Position numbers and translations under genes: made by a program. 64,000 nucleotides of DNA from Vombatus ursinus (lineage: Eukaryota; Chordata; Mammalia; Diprotodontia; Vombatidae), in NCBI RefSeq assembly GCF_900497805.2, contig NW_020954599.1:41344227-41408226 (forward strand), read 5' to 3'. Shown here piece by piece: positions 63,609 through 64,000 of this stretch. Numbering within the stretch: position 1 is the first letter of the stretch; every line of letters starts with the position of its first letter. The notes beneath the pieces are model-generated. The model ran no database searches. It saw nothing but the letters and a program-made list of their open reading frames with translations, and had not been told where the DNA came from.

Positions 63609-64000
63609 TTAAACTGCTTCTCCCTATATCATCCAGGAAAGAAATATGGGCCCAATTCCAATGCTACTTGGTATGGAAGATTTAACCTTCTTCATTTTTC
63701 TGGCCTGGACTGGTTCACCCCTCCTTAGGCAATCTGGTGGAGCTCTCACTCCCAGGGGCTCACCATATTAGCATGATCCCCCAATTACCTTCAACCCAAA
63801 TGCAACTCAGAGCTCCCCAATTCAAGCAATCCCCAGTTTCAGTTTCCTGCAGTAACAAGGATCAACATGCCCAGCTTTCTAAGAGCTGGTTGTTCAAGGT
63901 TCAGAAGAAGATGACACAACTTTTTTTAAAAACTTTTAAACTTTTAAAAACTTTATTTAAAAATCCTGTGCCAACATGATAGGAAAATGACAACTGGCAA
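63609..64000. other. No gene or clear repeat seen
   Basis: Short (ACTTTTAAA)-like tandem at 63920-63958. An 80-codon plus frame (63737-63979) runs into that low-complexity sequence and is not called. Confidence 0.5.

Overview
This window looks like an intergenic or deep-intronic piece of a marsupial genome, and I find no host gene in it. The case for a marsupial rests on four things. Short SINEs of the WSINE1 type (about 150 bp, beginning ggggcagctaggtggc and ending in an A-run) and Mar1/MON1-type SINEs are abundant. L1 3' ends are of the marsupial kind. Very large amounts of MIR/CORE-SINE, L2 and L3 (CR1) DNA survive. RTE fragments occur beside SINEs that share an RTE-like tail. The young-looking WSINE1-type copies with clean target-site duplications point to an Australian marsupial, for example a dasyurid, rather than an opossum. 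That last step is inference.

Layout. 1-9 kb: a 5'-truncated L1 (1195-2772) carrying a nested SINE, then MIR, L2 and L3 fragments and a tRNA-headed SINE. 9.4-11.8 kb: a decayed L3/CR1 LINE on the minus strand that still shows its ORF1 esterase block and endonuclease region, cut by two SINE types and an L1. 12-14.4 kb: a mariner-like palindrome, an L1 5' leader and an RTE relic with its GAT tail. 14.8-16.4 kb: mostly single-copy sequence. 16.8-17.5 kb: microsatellites and a 100-base assembly gap inside a GA array. 18.4-22.3 kb: a shrunken L1 with a damaged reverse transcriptase. 23.1-26.3 kb: a plus-strand L3/CR1 (ORF1 plus endonuclease) interrupted by two insertions that appear related to each other and that I cannot name. 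27-36 kb: mainly single-copy DNA with three L1 3' ends and scattered MIRs. 36-42 kb: polypurine tract, two short hAT-type elements (one inside an L3) and a 1.3-kb L2. 42-51 kb: a very dense SINE/L2 field with several levels of nesting. 50.8-51.9 kb: minus-strand L3 with a nested SINE. 54-58.7 kb: L3 pieces, a 620-bp hAT-like element, a solo retroviral LTR inside an L3, and an old minus-strand L1 carrying a recent SINE. 59-64 kb: L2, MIR and SINE fragments.

No open reading frame over about 165 codons exists. The only ORFs I recognise are LINE relics (L1 reverse transcriptase near 20 kb; L3/CR1 pieces near 10.5, 54.1 and 55.4 kb). The genetic content is therefore layered retrotransposition: LINEs (L1, L2, L3/CR1, RTE) supplied machinery and their 3' tails are copied in the SINEs around them. 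I did not find a convincing new biological system. The best leads are the pair of unnamed insertions in the 23-26 kb L3, the nested solo LTR, the tRNA-Ile-like SINE and a few single-copy blocks that could be conserved noncoding elements. Family names below are from recognition of sequence, not from a search. Subfamily labels such as THER, Mar1 and WSINE1 should be read as 'of that type'.
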